Shown here one piece after another: positions 33,646 to 42,172 of a stretch of DNA of 64,000 nucleotides. The notes below the pieces were generated by a model. That model was not told the origin of the DNA. It searched no databases and saw nothing but the letters and a program-made list of their open reading frames with translations. The translations under genes were made by a program, and so were the position numbers. Positions within the stretch are counted from its first letter, which is position 1. Every line of letters begins with the position of its first letter. The stretch is from Streptomyces lasiicapitis (GTDB taxonomy: Bacteria; Actinomycetota; Actinomycetes; Streptomycetales; Streptomycetaceae). The stretch spans positions 186,001-250,000 of the forward strand of contig NZ_BMNG01000010.1 of the NCBI RefSeq assembly GCF_014646335.1. The letters run 5' to 3'.

Positions 33646-33731
33646 CCGGAAGGTCATAGCCCGGTCCCCATCACTGCACGGCCCTCCATCACTCCGCGCC
33701 GTTCAAGCGATCCCGCTTGGGCGGCGCGTCG

Positions 33732-34637
33732 TCACTTCCAGCCGTACGCGTACGCCGTCACCCACGTGACCTCCAGCTTCGCGCTGCTCCCCGGTGCCGC
33801 CGTCGGGCCCTCCAGGGCGCTCTCGTTCTGGAGCACCCAGGACAGGGGGCGGTTCGGCACATTCCGGGTGTCGTGCCCGACCTGGCGGCCGTCGACGAAG
33901 AAGCGGACCCGGCCCGGGGTCCACTCCGTGGACACCGTGTGCCACTCGGTCCAGTCGTCGGCTCCGTGGTAGTAGCCCTGTTCGCCCCCGCCGCAGGGAT
34001 GGTGGAAGGCGCTGAGGGTGCCCGTCCACTCGCCCTCGGGGTGGTCCATCTCGCAGCCGCCGCCGTAGTGCAGCCAGGCCGACTTGTATCCGGGGGCGAG
34101 CTGGGTGACCTTGATGCGTGCGCTGTACTTGCCGTACTTCATCTGCATCACGGCACGTGGTACGACCGCCGCGGCATGCACGGGACCGCCGTCGTCGGGC
34201 CGCCACATGCGGATGCGCAGACGGCCGTCGCCGTTCTCCGCAGGGCCGACGCTCACCGTGTCCTCCGGGTGGTAGACACCCGCGACGGCACGTCTGCGGT
34301 CGTTGGCCGTGTCCCGCCAACCGGTGGGGTACGCCCACCAGTTGTCCCGGTAGGAGCCGCTGAGCCCGCCGCAGTACGCGGCGGACGTGTCGACGTGGTG
34401 GTCGCAGTCGCGGAACGACCCGAGCGGCACGCGGTCGCCTTCGAAGTCCTCCGCGAGGACCTGCCAGAACGGGCCGCAGTCGCCGCGCGGCATGGCGGGC
34501 CCGGTGGTGCGGCAGGCGTCGCCGGAGCGCGGGGCGCCGTCGGCGCGCGGGATGCCGAAGAGGGCGCCCAGCAGGCAGGCGCCCAGGGCTGCGAAGAGTG
34601 TGGGTCTGCGGGTGCGCGGTGCTGCGTGTGTGCCCAT
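33732..34637 (-). CDS. Secreted GH16-like concanavalin-fold hydrolase
   Basis: A 301-residue exported protein. The signal region is RRPTLFAALGACLLGALFGI. The mature part has FWQVLAEDFEGDRVPLGSF, MQMKYGKYSARIKVTQ, then GCEMDHPEGEW, which fits the GH16 catalytic pattern E-x-D-x-x-E (about E196, D198, E201). It continues with DWTEWHTVSTEWTPGRVRFF and VDGRQVGHDTRNVPNRPLSW, the typical closing strands. It probably cleaves a beta-glucan or related polysaccharide outside the cell. The start at 34637 gives a usual signal peptide. No carbohydrate-binding module is present. Confidence 0.85.
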   Translation of the reverse strand: MGTHAAPRTRRPTLFAALGACLLGALFGIPRADGAPRSGDACRTTGPAMPRGDCGPFWQVLAEDFEGDRVPLGSFRDCDHHVDTSAAYCGGLSGSYRDNWWAYPTGWRDTANDRRRAVAGVYHPEDTVSVGPAENGDGRLRIRMWRPDDGGPVHAAAVVPRAVMQMKYGKYSARIKVTQLAPGYKSAWLHYGGGCEMDHPEGEWTGTLSAFHHPCGGGEQGYYHGADDWTEWHTVSTEWTPGRVRFFVDGRQVGHDTRNVPNRPLSWVLQNESALEGPTAAPGSSAKLEVTWVTAYAYGWK

Positions 34638-34857
34638 CGCGGTGCGCTCCCTCCCGTCCGTCCGTGGTGCGGCGAGGTGCTCCGAGGGCTAGGCATCCTT
34701 GCCGTACGGGAGGGAATCCGCCATACCGTGAGCGGGCTCGGTGCGGCGCACCGGCGTACGCGTGGGCGCGAGGGTCGGCGGATTCGCGTGGGCGCGGGCG
34801 ACGAGCCCCCGTGAGGCCGCCCGGAGCGTCGTCCGGCGCCCCGCCTATCCTGGGCCC

Positions 34858-35856
34858 GTGATCGATCTGCCGCTCTCCGCCCTAGAGGTGTCCATCGTCG
34901 AAGCCGGCACCACCCCTGCCGACGCGCTGGCCAACTGCCATCGCGCCGCCCAGGAGTTGAGCCGTCTCGGCTACCACCGGCTGTGGTTCGCCGAGCACCA
35001 CCACTCCCCCGCCATCGGCGCCTTCCCGCCGGTGCTGCTCACCGCGCACACCGCCGCGACCACGCCCGGCATCAGGCTCGGCTCGGGCGGCGTCCTCGCC
35101 CCGAACCACGCCCCGATCACCGTCGCCGAACAGTTCGCCACCCTCGCCGCGCTGCACCCCGGCCGCATCGACCTCGGCATCGGCCGCGGCCCCGGCACCT
35201 TCCACGAGCCCACCGCCCGCGCCCTGCGCCGCGGCGCCGACCCCACCACCGACGACGAGTACCACCGCGACGTCGCCGCGACCCTCGACTTCCTTCTCGA
35301 CGTCGCCCTCGGCGAGCTCCCCGAGCCGTGGCTGCTCGCGTCCAGCGACGCGGGCGCCGAACTGGCCGCCGAACTGGGGCTGCCCCTCGCGTTCGCGCAC
35401 CACATCCGCCCCGACAACACCCTCGCGGCCCTTGAGCGCTACCGGAAGGCCTTCCGGCCCTCCCGCTGGGCCGAGAGCCCCCGCGTCCTGGTCTGCGTCG
35501 AGACCGTGTGCGCGGACACCGAGGAGCGGGCCGCCGAGCTCGCCAGGCCCATGGACGTCATCAAGGCGGGCCTGCTCCAAGGCCAGGGCGAGACGGCTTT
35601 CCCCACGCCCGCGGCCGCGGCGCACCACCGCTTCACCGAGCAGGAGAAGGCGGCGCTCGCGGCCTTCCTCAGCCATCAGGCACGCGGCACACGCGACAGC
35701 GTCGACACCGCCCTCACCAAGATCGCCGAGTCCACCGGCGCCGACGAACTCATGCTCGTCACCCCCGTCCACGGCATCGCCGACCGCATCCGCTCCTTCG
35801 CACTCGTACGAGACCTTGCGGGCCCCGAAGCCCTGCGGCGCGCCTCCACCTCGTAA
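34858..35856 (+). CDS. LLM-class flavin-dependent oxidoreductase (MsnO8-like)
   Basis: A 332-residue enzyme of the bacterial luciferase-like fold. It begins MIDLPLSALEVSIVEAG; LGYHRLWFAEHHHSPAIGAF, RLGSGGVLAPNHAPITVAEQ and PGRIDLGIGRGPGT are family hallmarks around the flavin pocket. The C-terminus has STGADELMLVTPVHGIADRI. GTG at 34858 gives the normal N-terminus. These use FMNH2 or F420H2 for oxygenation or reduction of unknown substrates. The hydrolase gene starts 84 bp downstream on the same strand and may be co-transcribed. Confidence 0.88.
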   Translation: MIDLPLSALEVSIVEAGTTPADALANCHRAAQELSRLGYHRLWFAEHHHSPAIGAFPPVLLTAHTAATTPGIRLGSGGVLAPNHAPITVAEQFATLAALHPGRIDLGIGRGPGTFHEPTARALRRGADPTTDDEYHRDVAATLDFLLDVALGELPEPWLLASSDAGAELAAELGLPLAFAHHIRPDNTLAALERYRKAFRPSRWAESPRVLVCVETVCADTEERAAELARPMDVIKAGLLQGQGETAFPTPAAAAHHRFTEQEKAALAAFLSHQARGTRDSVDTALTKIAESTGADELMLVTPVHGIADRIRSFALVRDLAGPEALRRASTS

Positions 35857-35940
35857 GGGAAGTTTTCGGACAGCAAGGCGTTTCGGACAACGTGCCCGAG
35901 TGATCCTCGCCCCCGTCCCGCGCCGGGTAGTGATGCCGCC

Positions 35941-36729
35941 ATGGAATCGATGGTGCCGGTCGACGGCGGCGAAGTGTGGGCGTGGGACGAGGGCGACCGG
36001 GACGGGACGGGGCTACCGCTCGTGCTGCTGCATCCCGGCATCGGCGACTCCGGGATCTGGGACGCCGTGGTGCCCGGCGTCTCGGGGCGGCGCCGCGTCG
36101 TCCGCTACGACGCCCGCGGCTTCGGGCGGTCCCCCGAGCCGACGACGCGATACTCCCAACTGCGCGACGCCCTCACGGTCCTCGACCACTTCGGGATCGA
36201 CCGGGCCGTCGTCGCCGCCTCCAGCCTGGGCGGCTCCACCGCCTTCAGCCTCGCGGTGGCCGCGCCGGAACGCGTCGCCGGTCTGGCCCTGTTCGGCCCC
36301 GGCGCCACCGGCGCGACCGGCCTGAAGTCACCCGAGGTCACCGCCGAGATCGAACGGCTCGCCAAGGCGGGTGACATGGAGGGCCTGGTGGCGATGGGGC
36401 TGCGCCTGTGGGGTGCGACGGACCCCGCGCCGGACGGCGAGGCCGCGCGGCACCTGCGGGCCGCGATCCCGGCGTGGTTCACGACGTACGGAAAGGACGT
36501 CACGGACCCGCCCGTCTTCGACCGGCTCGGCGAGATCGCGGCGCCGTGCGTCCTGGCCATCGGGGATCGGGACCAGCGCGAAGTGATCGACTGCAACGAG
36601 GAGATGGCCGCCCGCGTCCCGGGCTGCCGGCTCGTGCGGCTGGCCGGGTGCGACCACTTCCCCATGCTGCGGGAGCCGGAGACGGTGGCGCGGCTGATCC
36701 TGGAGGTGTGCGAACAGGCGGGCCCCTGA
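35941..36729 (+). CDS. Alpha/beta hydrolase
   Basis: A 262-residue hydrolase. LVLLHPGIGDSGIWDAVVPG supplies the oxyanion strand-loop, VVRYDARGFGRSPEP the strand-4 motif, and VVAASSLGGSTAFSLA the nucleophile elbow, here A-S-S-L-G instead of G-x-S-x-G, with Ser about residue 98. The acid is in CVLAIGDRDQREV and the base His in RLAGCDHFPMLREP. The triad therefore looks complete. Similar to BioH/haloperoxidase-like esterases. Substrate unknown. Confidence 0.88.
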   Translation: MESMVPVDGGEVWAWDEGDRDGTGLPLVLLHPGIGDSGIWDAVVPGVSGRRRVVRYDARGFGRSPEPTTRYSQLRDALTVLDHFGIDRAVVAASSLGGSTAFSLAVAAPERVAGLALFGPGATGATGLKSPEVTAEIERLAKAGDMEGLVAMGLRLWGATDPAPDGEAARHLRAAIPAWFTTYGKDVTDPPVFDRLGEIAAPCVLAIGDRDQREVIDCNEEMAARVPGCRLVRLAGCDHFPMLREPETVARLILEVCEQAGP

Positions 36730-36744
36730 GTGAGCCGGGGGCGC

Positions 36745-36770
36745 GGTGGCCCGGGGAGTGCCGGGCCACC
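36745..36770. terminator. Bidirectional hairpin terminator
   Basis: Perfect 10-bp arms GGTGGCCCGG (36745-36754) and CCGGGCCACC (36761-36770) with a GGAGTG loop between the convergent hydrolase and dioxygenase genes. Confidence 0.8.
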
Positions 36771-36786
36771 ACGCCTTCGCGCCCTG

Positions 36787-37548
36787 TCAGTACCGAGCGC
36801 CGTTGGGGATGGGCGCCTGCGGCACGTTGAGGACGAAGTCGAACTCGGCCTGTTTCGTGTTGCCCACGTCCCGTACGTTCATGAGCAGCCGGGCGTCGAA
36901 GATCGGGTCGGTGTCGTTGCGGGGCTCGCCGGGGAAGTAGAGCTGGGTGGTGAGGACCGGGCGGCCGGGTGCCTGGAGCTTGACGTGCAGGTGCCGGGTG
37001 CGGCCGGGGTAGAGGCCGGGGAAGACCGTGGTGAGGGTGAACGCGCCGTTGGCGTCGGTGAACTGGTGCCCGCGCATCCGGAAGCCGACGTTGTCGTAGG
37101 CGCCGCGGGCGTCGGCCTGCCAGAAGTCGAGCAGCACCCGCGGCAGCGGCCGGCAGGCGAGGCCGAAGACATAGCCGGTGACGGTCAGCCGGATGCCCTG
37201 GGTGCCGGGTTCCAGGAGCGAGGTGCGGCGTGGGGAGTTGGGTTTGAAGTAGGGGCCCTCCGTCTGCGGTGGTGTGGGATCGTCGCCGTCGTCGCAGGAC
37301 GGGGTGACGTCCAGGACCTTGCCGCTGCCCGCGCCGGTGCGGGCCAGGGCGGGTGCGCCGAGCATGGCCACCGGCACGGCGACGCCCGCGGCAAGGGCGG
37401 CGCGGAGCACCGTCTTGCGGCTCGGGCCCTTGTGCGTCGCGGGGGCCGCGGGTATCGCGGGTGCCGCCGGGTCGTGGGGCTCGCCGGTCGGTGGGCCGGA
37501 AGGCTGGTCGTTCGTGCCGTGGCCGTTGGCGCGCGTCTCGCCGTCCAT
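36787..37548 (-). CDS. Intradiol ring-cleavage dioxygenase, Tat-like exported
   Basis: A 253-residue protein. A long polar N-terminus precedes SRKTVLRAALAAGVAVPVAM, an export signal resembling those of extracytoplasmic dioxygenases. The catalytic domain has EGPYFKPNSPRRTSL (first Fe-ligand Tyr, about 99), LLDFWQADARGAYDN (second Tyr) and GRTRHLHVKLQAPG (the two His ligands), the classic 2-Tyr/2-His Fe(III) set. Such exported forms attack catechols or lignin-derived aromatics outside the membrane. ATG at 37548 follows AGGAGGAG at ideal spacing. The AraC-type regulator lies 40 bp upstream on the same strand. Confidence 0.88.
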   Translation of the reverse strand: MDGETRANGHGTNDQPSGPPTGEPHDPAAPAIPAAPATHKGPSRKTVLRAALAAGVAVPVAMLGAPALARTGAGSGKVLDVTPSCDDGDDPTPPQTEGPYFKPNSPRRTSLLEPGTQGIRLTVTGYVFGLACRPLPRVLLDFWQADARGAYDNVGFRMRGHQFTDANGAFTLTTVFPGLYPGRTRHLHVKLQAPGRPVLTTQLYFPGEPRNDTDPIFDARLLMNVRDVGNTKQAEFDFVLNVPQAPIPNGARY

Positions 37549-37588
37549 CGCTCCTCCTGGGTGGGGGGGGTCGGGATCGGCTAAGAAG

Positions 37589-38542
37589 CTATGCGCGGGG
37601 CTCGGGCGGGGCGATGGACGCAATGCGGTGGTCGTGGTGAATATCGCCATCGCCGCGGCGGAAGTCACCGGGCGTGGCCCCGGTCTCGCGGCGGAAGAAG
37701 CGGCAGAAGTACGCGGGATCGCCGAATCCCACCCGGTCAGCGACCTGACGTACCGTCAAGTCAGTGCAGGCGAGCAGGCGTTTGGCCTCGTGCACGCGGG
37801 CCTGACGCAGGAGTTCGCCGGGGGTGCGGCCCATGGCGGTCTTCACCGCCTCATTGAGGTGGCTGACCGAGACGCCGAGGTGTCCGGCGCACTCGCGCAC
37901 CGACCACGGCAGCGCGTGCGGCGCGTTCACCAGGGCGACGAACCGGGTCGCCACCTGCGGGGTACGGGCGGGAGGCTGGTGGGTCCGGCCGGGAGCGGGC
38001 AGCCGTGCGGCGCGGACCACGAGGATGTGGAGCAGCGCCCGCAGGACGCCGCCGAAGCCCTCGGCGCCCGTCCGGTACTCGTGGTCCATCTCGGCGACGA
38101 GGTGCGCCGCCCAGGCCGCGTCCCGTTCGGGCAGCTCCAGCCAGGGGCGGCGGCCGAGCCGGCGCAGCAGGGCGCGGTCCGCGGGCCGCTCGATGAGGAA
38201 GTCGTCGGTGAAGACCACGACGCAGCCCTCCAGGCCGCGCACGCCGTCCCAGTAGTGCACCTGCCCGGGTGCGATGAAGCACAGGTGGGGCGGCCGCAGC
38301 GTGAAGCGGGTCAGGTCGACGACATGGCTGCCGGTGCCGCCGGTGACGTACACGATCTCGTGGAAGGTGTGGCGGTGCGGGAAGGAGGCCCGGGACATCG
38401 GGCCGATGGTGTCGAAGGTGCCGATCGCGAAGGGCAGTGCGTTGGGCATCGGCACTTCGAGCCGGTGGACCGGCAGTCCTCCGGTGCCCGGGTCGCTGCC
38501 GTTCCCCTGGGTCGTACCGGGCAGAACCGTTGACCCGCGCAT
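37589..38542 (-). CDS. AraC family transcriptional regulator
   Basis: A 317-residue regulator. The N-terminal cupin has FPHRHTFHEIVYVTGGTGSH and PGQVHYWDG, matching an effector pocket of aromatic- or sugar-responsive AraC proteins. The C-terminal double HTH has WSVRECAGHLGVSVSHLNEA and LTVRQVADRVGFGDPAYFCR followed by FFRRETGATPGDFRR. ATG at 38542 has GGGGAG 7 bp upstream. It probably controls the following dioxygenase gene, 40 bp downstream, perhaps in response to an aromatic compound; the co-operon arrangement would give autoregulation. Confidence 0.9.
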   Translation of the reverse strand: MRGSTVLPGTTQGNGSDPGTGGLPVHRLEVPMPNALPFAIGTFDTIGPMSRASFPHRHTFHEIVYVTGGTGSHVVDLTRFTLRPPHLCFIAPGQVHYWDGVRGLEGCVVVFTDDFLIERPADRALLRRLGRRPWLELPERDAAWAAHLVAEMDHEYRTGAEGFGGVLRALLHILVVRAARLPAPGRTHQPPARTPQVATRFVALVNAPHALPWSVRECAGHLGVSVSHLNEAVKTAMGRTPGELLRQARVHEAKRLLACTDLTVRQVADRVGFGDPAYFCRFFRRETGATPGDFRRGDGDIHHDHRIASIAPPEPRA

Positions 38543-38741
38543 GCGTACGCTCCCCTCCCCGACGCCGTCCGCCCACGCGCCGGCGCCCGCCGTGGCGGCA
38601 CCGCACGCCGACGGTTTGTCAGGTCCAGACCAATCGACGGTTCCACGATGGCACGGGCGGGCAGGCGCACCTACGGGTTCTCAGGCCAAGTTGGGCGACG
38701 ACGGCGGGATTCCGCTTCGGGAGAAGGGTCTGGGCCAGGGT

Positions 38742-39224
38742 TCAGGTGCCCAGGTCGAGGCAGACCAGGCGCTTGTCCCGGTGCGCCGTGAGGGCCGCCT
38801 CCCAGAGGGGCAGCGTGAAGGGCGGGACCAGTGACGTGTCGATCCGCTCGGGCGGCACGAAGCGGCAGCCGGCCCGCCCGTCCGCGGCCTGCGTGAGGGC
38901 GCTCCGCTGCCGGTGGCTCACCTGCCCGGCGTCGAAGACGTGGTGCACGCGCGGCATGAGTCCGCCCGCGTCGAGCCAGGCGGCGACCAGCAGCGGGCCG
39001 ACCCGCAGGTCGAGGCCCAGGGTCTCGCGCAGCTCGCGGGCGCACGCGGCGTCCGGCAGCTCGTCGTCCTCGACATGGCCGCCGGGCAGGGTCCAGTACA
39101 CGGTGTGGGCCGGGTTCACCAGGAGCACGTCCCCGTGCTCGTCGGTGATGAACGCCGCCGCCGACGCGCCCCAGGACACGGCGGCGGCCTCCGTGCCGTC
39201 CTCACGGCCGTGCCTCGTCGTCAC
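38742..39224 (-). CDS. Nudix hydrolase-like protein, box variant RELRET
   Basis: A 160-residue single-domain protein. AAAFITDEHGDVLLVNPAHT leads to TLPGGHVEDDELPDAACARE and LRETLGLDL: a Nudix box G-x5-E-x7-R-E-L-x-E-T-x-G, in which the last metal-binding Glu is Thr. The tail LPLWEAALTAHRDKRLVCLD is nearly identical in pattern to the paralogue at 43741-44193. Loss of one glutamate may reduce or change pyrophosphohydrolase activity. GTG start at 39224 has no strong ribosome-binding site. Other same-strand genes follow upstream (FabG, IclR), with a gap of about 190 bp. Confidence 0.82.
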   Translation of the reverse strand: MTTRHGREDGTEAAAVSWGASAAAFITDEHGDVLLVNPAHTVYWTLPGGHVEDDELPDAACARELRETLGLDLRVGPLLVAAWLDAGGLMPRVHHVFDAGQVSHRQRSALTQAADGRAGCRFVPPERIDTSLVPPFTLPLWEAALTAHRDKRLVCLDLGT

Positions 39225-39415
39225 CTGCGTACCGCCAGTTCAGTCGTTCACGGCGTCCGACCGACGCCCGATCCCGCGGCGGGCGGAACCGGCAAGGCTT
39301 CGTCCGTCGCGGCCGCACCCCCGTGTCGGCCGCGACGAACGGTCTTGTGCGGGCCCGGTCACGGGCCCAGTGCCGGCGTGGCGGGTCGGCGGCCGCCACG
39401 ACGGAATGCGATGTC

Positions 39416-40120
39416 TCAGTGGCCCATGCCCGCGCCGCCGTCGACGGGAATGACGGCGCCGGTGATGTAGCCGGCCTCGGGCGACGCGACGAAGGCGACC
39501 GCGGCGGCCACCTCCTCGGGCTTGGCGAGGCGGCCCATCGGGATCTGCTGGACCATGGTCTCGCGCTGCTCATCGGTGAGGCTCTCGCTCATCGCCGTCT
39601 CGGTCAGGCCGGGCGCGACGACGTTGACCGTGATGCCGCGCGAGCCCAGCTCACGGGCGAGCGACCGCGCGAAGCCGACCAGGCCCGCCTTGGAGGCGGC
39701 GTAGTTGGCCTGACCCGCCTCGCCGCGCAGGCCCACGGCCGAGGAGATCACCACGATGCGGCCGGAGCGCGCGCGGAGCATGCCGCGGGTCGCCCGCTTG
39801 GCGACGCGGAAGACGCCCGTGAGGTTCGTGTCGAGGACGGAGGTGAAGTCGTCCTCGGTCATGCGCATGAGCAGCTTGTCGTTCGTGACGCCCGCGCAGG
39901 CCACCAGGACCTCCACCGGTCCCTGCTCCTCCTCCACCTCCTTGAAGGCGAGGTCGACCTGGTCCGTGTCCGTCACGTCGCAGCGCACACCGAAGAGGCC
40001 CTCGGGCGGCTCACCGCTGCGGTAGGTGACAGCGACTCGGTCACCGGCCGCCTGCATCGTGCGGGCGATGGCGAGGCCGATGCCTCGGCTGCCTCCGGTG
40101 ATCAGTACTGAGCGGGGCAC
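39416..40120 (-). CDS. fabG: 3-oxoacyl-ACP reductase FabG-like SDR
   Basis: A 234-residue short-chain dehydrogenase. The Rossmann motif is VLITGGSRGIGLAIA, the NNAG-equivalent is VACAGVTND, and the catalytic set is Ser in VVISSAVGL with Y-A-A-S-K. SLTDEQRETMVQQIPMGRLA and YITGAVIPVDGGAGMGH are FabG-type endings. It reduces a 3-ketoacyl thioester with NADPH. GTG at 40120 with AGAGG about 6 bp upstream. Streptomyces have many FabG paralogues; this one might serve a specialised pathway, but it stands without other fatty-acid or polyketide genes. Confidence 0.9.
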   Translation of the reverse strand: MPRSVLITGGSRGIGLAIARTMQAAGDRVAVTYRSGEPPEGLFGVRCDVTDTDQVDLAFKEVEEEQGPVEVLVACAGVTNDKLLMRMTEDDFTSVLDTNLTGVFRVAKRATRGMLRARSGRIVVISSAVGLRGEAGQANYAASKAGLVGFARSLARELGSRGITVNVVAPGLTETAMSESLTDEQRETMVQQIPMGRLAKPEEVAAAVAFVASPEAGYITGAVIPVDGGAGMGH

Positions 40121-40207
40121 TGGGGACCTCTCTGGTCGGTGGCGGTGTCGTCTGTGGCGGTGGTACGGGGGGCCTCTTACGAGGCGGTGCGCGCGGAGGG
40201 AGGCGCG

Positions 40208-41035
40208 TCAGCAGGCACGCCGGACCCCCGAGCGCGTGAGCTGACCGCTCATCAGCGCGGCGGTGTCCATCAGGGCGTGTACGCAGCGCGAGCGCGCCAC
40301 GGCGCTGCGCAGCCGGCTCTGCGGGGCGAGGAGCGCCACGGACCCGGCAACCACGGCTCCCCGCCACAGGGGCGCGGCCACGGAGTCCCAGCCCTGGAGC
40401 GGCGAGGGGCCGATGGCGTAGCCCTGTTCGCGGATGCGGTCGAGCCGGGTCCCGGGCGCCTGTGCCCCTTCGAGGCAGGCGAGGATGGCCAGGCCCGCGG
40501 CGTCGTGGTCGAGCGGCGCGCTCCAGACCAGACGCAGTTCCTCGGGCGCGGCCGACCGCAGTGCCGCCGCGTGGGCGCCGACGGCGCGTTCCGTGCAGAA
40601 CCGCAGCGAGGCGCCCACCAGCAGGGGGGCGTACAGCAGGGACACCTGACCCGTACGTGACTGTAGAGTGACCAGTTCAGCACGCAGTGCAGGCGAGGTC
40701 TGACCAACTTTTGTATCCGTGACCTCATCGACGAGGTGGGTGGATCGGTGCGGTGTCTCCGTCAGGGCGTAGTGTCCGCGCGGGCCGCGCTGCTCGACCG
40801 CCGCTTCTCTGGCGAGGGCCCGCAGGTAGCGGTGCGTGGTGGGCGCGGGCAGTTCGGCCTGCTCGGCGATGACGGCCAGAGGGTGGGCGCCGGGACCCAG
40901 TTCACGCATGGCCCGCAGTACCGCCAGCGTCCGCGCCACCGCGCTGCCGGCGTGCTCTCGCGCCGGTGTGGCGACCGCCGGTGGCAGCAAGGCGAACTCC
41001 CTCTCGCGGGCATGATGAACCGCCGTGCCGTTCAC
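40208..41035 (-). CDS. IclR family transcriptional regulator
   Basis: A 275-residue regulator. The winged HTH spans about 30-85: SAVARTLAVLRAMRELGPGA, AVIAEQAELPAPTTHRYLRA. The effector domain includes TLQSRTGQVSLLYAPLLVGA and GAAHAALRSAAP-like helices, LDHDAAGLAILACLEG, and GWDSVAAPLWRGAVVAGSVA. GTG start at 41035 lacks a clear ribosome-binding site; the true start may be slightly downstream. The fabG gene follows 87 bp downstream on the same strand and the MmyB-type regulator is divergent. Confidence 0.82.
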   Translation of the reverse strand: MNGTAVHHAREREFALLPPAVATPAREHAGSAVARTLAVLRAMRELGPGAHPLAVIAEQAELPAPTTHRYLRALAREAAVEQRGPRGHYALTETPHRSTHLVDEVTDTKVGQTSPALRAELVTLQSRTGQVSLLYAPLLVGASLRFCTERAVGAHAAALRSAAPEELRLVWSAPLDHDAAGLAILACLEGAQAPGTRLDRIREQGYAIGPSPLQGWDSVAAPLWRGAVVAGSVALLAPQSRLRSAVARSRCVHALMDTAALMSGQLTRSGVRRAC

Positions 41036-41212
41036 GGGCGTGTTCCGATCCGGAACCCGATTCTCGTCGCCGGATCACCGCGAACACCAGGCCATGATTT
41101 TTCCGGTCCGCGATTTACCGGAAGTTCGACTTCCGATCCAGGCCTCCGGACCGTTCGCCGGCGGACCGTTCGCCGCCAGACCGTTCGTTTCAGCACGGGG
41201 AAAGGTTAGACA

Positions 41213-42166
41213 TTGAACAACAAGGAGGCTCTGCAGCAATTGCTGCAGTACAAGCGCGGCCTGATAAGCCCCACCGAACTCGGCTCGCCCCGCCCCACCG
41301 GGCGCGGCCGCCGGTCGCGCGGGCTTTCGCAGGCCCGCGTGGCGCAGGAGCTGTTCGTGTCCGAGCGGACGTACGCGCTCCTGGAACGCGGGGAGATGGC
41401 GCAGCCTTCGGCGGAGTTCCTCGACAACGTGGCCAGGGTGCTGCGGATGGGGGAGCCCGAGCGGACCGCCCTGTACGTCTACGCGCTCGGCTACGAGCCC
41501 CCTTTCCCCATGGACCCGCTCGCGGGCACGCATGTGGGTCCGGCGTGGCTGACGGCCGTGCACCGGGTCAAGGGACAGCCCTGCTACATCAATGACGTCG
41601 CCTGGAACGTGCTGGCGTGCAATGACGATTTCGTCCGTATGTTTCCGCAAGTCCCGGGAAGGGTGCCGCAGTTGCCCGAGCGCAACCTGATGCGCTGGAT
41701 GCTGCTCCGGGAAGACGCGCGGGAGTGCCACTTGGTCGACTGGGAGTCGAACTGGGCGGTCAAGGTGGCCGCGCAGTTGCGCACCGCGTTCGCCGCGCAC
41801 CCGCACAACAAGGACCTCCAGATGCTGGACGAGGAGGTCAACGACGATCCGGTGGCGGGCCCCATCTACCGTCGGCACGACATCGCGTACGTCCATCCCG
41901 ACGGCGACGGGCGGCCCATGCGGCACGCGGGGACGGCCTCGCTCGGCGTCGAGCAGGACGGCGCCACGCGGTGCTGCGACCAGCACGCGCCGTCCGTGCT
42001 CGGGAGGGTGACGATGTGTACGGCCCAGCCGCTGCAGTCGCCCGGCTCGCGCTTCTTCTTCCTCGTGTTCGCGCCCACCGCGTCGGAGTCCGGCGAGGCC
42101 GGGCAGCACGCTTCGGGCACCGCCGGGCCGGAGGGCGTGGTGTCTTCGGGGTCCCCGCACGGGTGA
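41213..42166 (+). CDS. XRE family regulator with MmyB-like ligand domain
   Basis: A 317-residue regulator. The N-terminal HTH has GLSQARVAQELFVSERTYAL and LERGEMAQPSAEFLDNVARV. The C-terminal part has YINDVAWNVLACNDDFVRMF, HLVDWESNWAVKVAAQLRTA and DIAYVHPDGDG, as in the MmyB ligand-binding family whose pocket binds a fatty-acid-like molecule. A Ser/Gly-rich tail ends the protein. TTG at 41213 is the start with AAAGG 8 bp upstream. The stop lies 6 bp before the MBL-fold gene, which is likely co-transcribed. Confidence 0.88.
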   Translation: MNNKEALQQLLQYKRGLISPTELGSPRPTGRGRRSRGLSQARVAQELFVSERTYALLERGEMAQPSAEFLDNVARVLRMGEPERTALYVYALGYEPPFPMDPLAGTHVGPAWLTAVHRVKGQPCYINDVAWNVLACNDDFVRMFPQVPGRVPQLPERNLMRWMLLREDARECHLVDWESNWAVKVAAQLRTAFAAHPHNKDLQMLDEEVNDDPVAGPIYRRHDIAYVHPDGDGRPMRHAGTASLGVEQDGATRCCDQHAPSVLGRVTMCTAQPLQSPGSRFFFLVFAPTASESGEAGQHASGTAGPEGVVSSGSPHG

Positions 42167-42172
42167 GAATGC

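Noticed and set aside
38621..38632. AGGTCCAGACCA as a second dre site upstream of the AraC gene
   Set aside because: Only 10 of 12 positions match, it lies about 80 bp upstream without a visible promoter, and no GlcNAc gene is adjacent.
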